Source of the DNA: Methanobrevibacter sp.
GTDB lineage: Archaea; Methanobacteriota; Methanobacteria; Methanobacteriales; Methanobacteriaceae
Direction: 5' to 3'
DNA length: 5,130 bases
NCBI GenBank assembly: GCA_021442885.1
Contig: JABUVA010000047.1
Coordinates: forward strand, 1 to 5,130
Shown one piece after another: positions 4,539 to 5,130 of this stretch. Below the pieces are notes generated by a model. It saw nothing but the letters and a program-made list of their open reading frames with translations. It did not search any database and had not been told where the DNA came from. The translations under genes and the position numbers were made by a program. The number at the start of each line of letters is the position of its first letter. Positions within the stretch are counted from its first letter, which is position 1.

Positions 4539-5130
4539 TTAGTCTTTTCTTCTCAACCTTGCACCTAATAAGCATAATAAAGCTAAAACAACAATAGCAA
4601 TCGGATTACCAGTAGCAGGCAAACTAGATTTACTAGCAACAACATTATTAGTTTTATTATCATCCTCAGGAATAGGAGGCACTGGGCCAACAGAATCCTT
4701 AACAGTTATATTAAAACTATCTGCATTATTAGATAAGTTCGGATCATAAGTATCACTAGTTACATTAACATTATGAGTAATAACACCAGTAACTAAAGTT
4801 TTAGTAGTTAAAACTAAAGTTGCAGACTCACCAGGAGCTAAATTACCAATAATCCATGTTAAAACATCACTACCATTAACAACACCTTTAGAAGGATCAT
4901 ATGAAATGAGTTCTAAACCTTCAGGCAATTTATCAAATGCAACAACATTATCAGCAACATCAGGACCATTATTAGTAACAGTAATAATCCAAACAACAGT
5001 ATCTCCTTTAGCAACTTCCTCCTTATCCGGAACAATAGTAATCTCTAAATCAGCAGATTTAACATTAGTACTATTAGTTGCATTATTATTAGACTTATCA
5101 GGATCAAAAGTATCACTATCAACAAATACA
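4539..5130 (-). CDS. Adhesin-like surface protein, C-terminal part (5' end beyond window)
   Basis: The frame is open from the right edge to a TAA at 4541-4539; 196 residues are visible, numbered here from the edge. Residues 1-23 are the tail of one repeat (DTFDPDKSNN). Residues about 26-144 are a full DUF11-type repeat: ADLEITI, GDTVVWIITVTNNGPDVADN, LPEGLELIS, LTWIIGNLAPGESATL and the matching end DTYDPNLSNN. A proline/acid/asparagine linker follows (145-168), then LPATG (170-174), a hydrophobic helix (about 176-189) and the tail RLRRKD. There are seven N-x-S/T sequons (N16, N19, N85, N122, N131, N140, N158), so glycosylation is plausible. The protein is probably anchored outside the cell by its C-terminal helix, or attached by a sortase-like enzyme, and used for adhesion; function is inferred from the family. 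A TTG at 4928 can be read as a start but lies mid-domain, so it is not the true start. Codon use is strongly biased toward AT-ending codons. Confidence 0.85.
   Translation of the reverse strand, partial: VFVDSDTFDPDKSNNNATNSTNVKSADLEITIVPDKEEVAKGDTVVWIITVTNNGPDVADNVVAFDKLPEGLELISYDPSKGVVNGSDVLTWIIGNLAPGESATLVLTTKTLVTGVITHNVNVTSDTYDPNLSNNADSFNITVKDSVGPVPPIPEDDNKTNNVVASKSSLPATGNPIAIVVLALLCLLGARLRRKD

Noticed and set aside
4539..4928. A separate 129-residue protein starting at TTG 4928
   Set aside because: The same frame stays open to the window edge and the TTG is inside a DUF11 domain (LPEGLELIS); it is the internal part of a larger protein.

Overview
The window looks like a piece of an AT-rich methanogen genome, most likely Methanobrevibacter or a close relative in the Methanobacteriales. 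The basis is a tandem-domain (DUF11-type) surface protein typical of gut methanogens, an archaeal BRE/TATA promoter, a class A24 prepilin peptidase and very A+T-rich spacers. The genus is an inference; no rRNA or other phylogenetic marker is present. Every recognisable intact gene is on the minus strand, so transcription runs from high to low coordinates.

Right end (4539-5130): the C-terminal 196 residues of a large secreted adhesin-like protein. They hold one complete DUF11-type repeat, an LPATG motif, a membrane helix and a basic tail. A hairpin plus U-tract at 4472-4514 is a good terminator for it. Positions 3685-4488 hold no intact gene. They contain a likely decayed plus-strand gene fragment (4044-4214), two inverted repeats and the regulatory region of the next operon.

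Centre (1085-3684): a complete modA-modB-modC operon encoding a high-affinity molybdate (possibly also tungstate) ABC importer: membrane-anchored binding protein, permease and ATPase. It probably feeds metal to molybdopterin enzymes such as formylmethanofuran dehydrogenase and formate dehydrogenase, which are not in this window. A strong BRE/TATA element lies about 190 bases before modA. A perfect 10-bp inverted repeat covers the predicted transcription start, and GATAAT-type repeats surround it. This is the layout expected of metal-responsive repression, but no regulator gene is in the window.

Left end (1-1002): two tandem, diverged copies of a type IV prepilin peptidase (A24 family) gene. 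The one nearer modC (574-1002) is a pseudogene with frameshifts, stops and both catalytic sites damaged. The one at the left edge (1-377) is open as far as it is visible, with both catalytic aspartates, and runs off the window. Homology between the copies extends into their 5' leaders.

I see no rRNA, tRNA, CRISPR array, transposase gene or clear new defence or mobile system. The most interesting items are the degenerating peptidase paralog, the mod operator architecture, the LPATG-bearing archaeal adhesin tail and the decayed fragment at 4044-4214.
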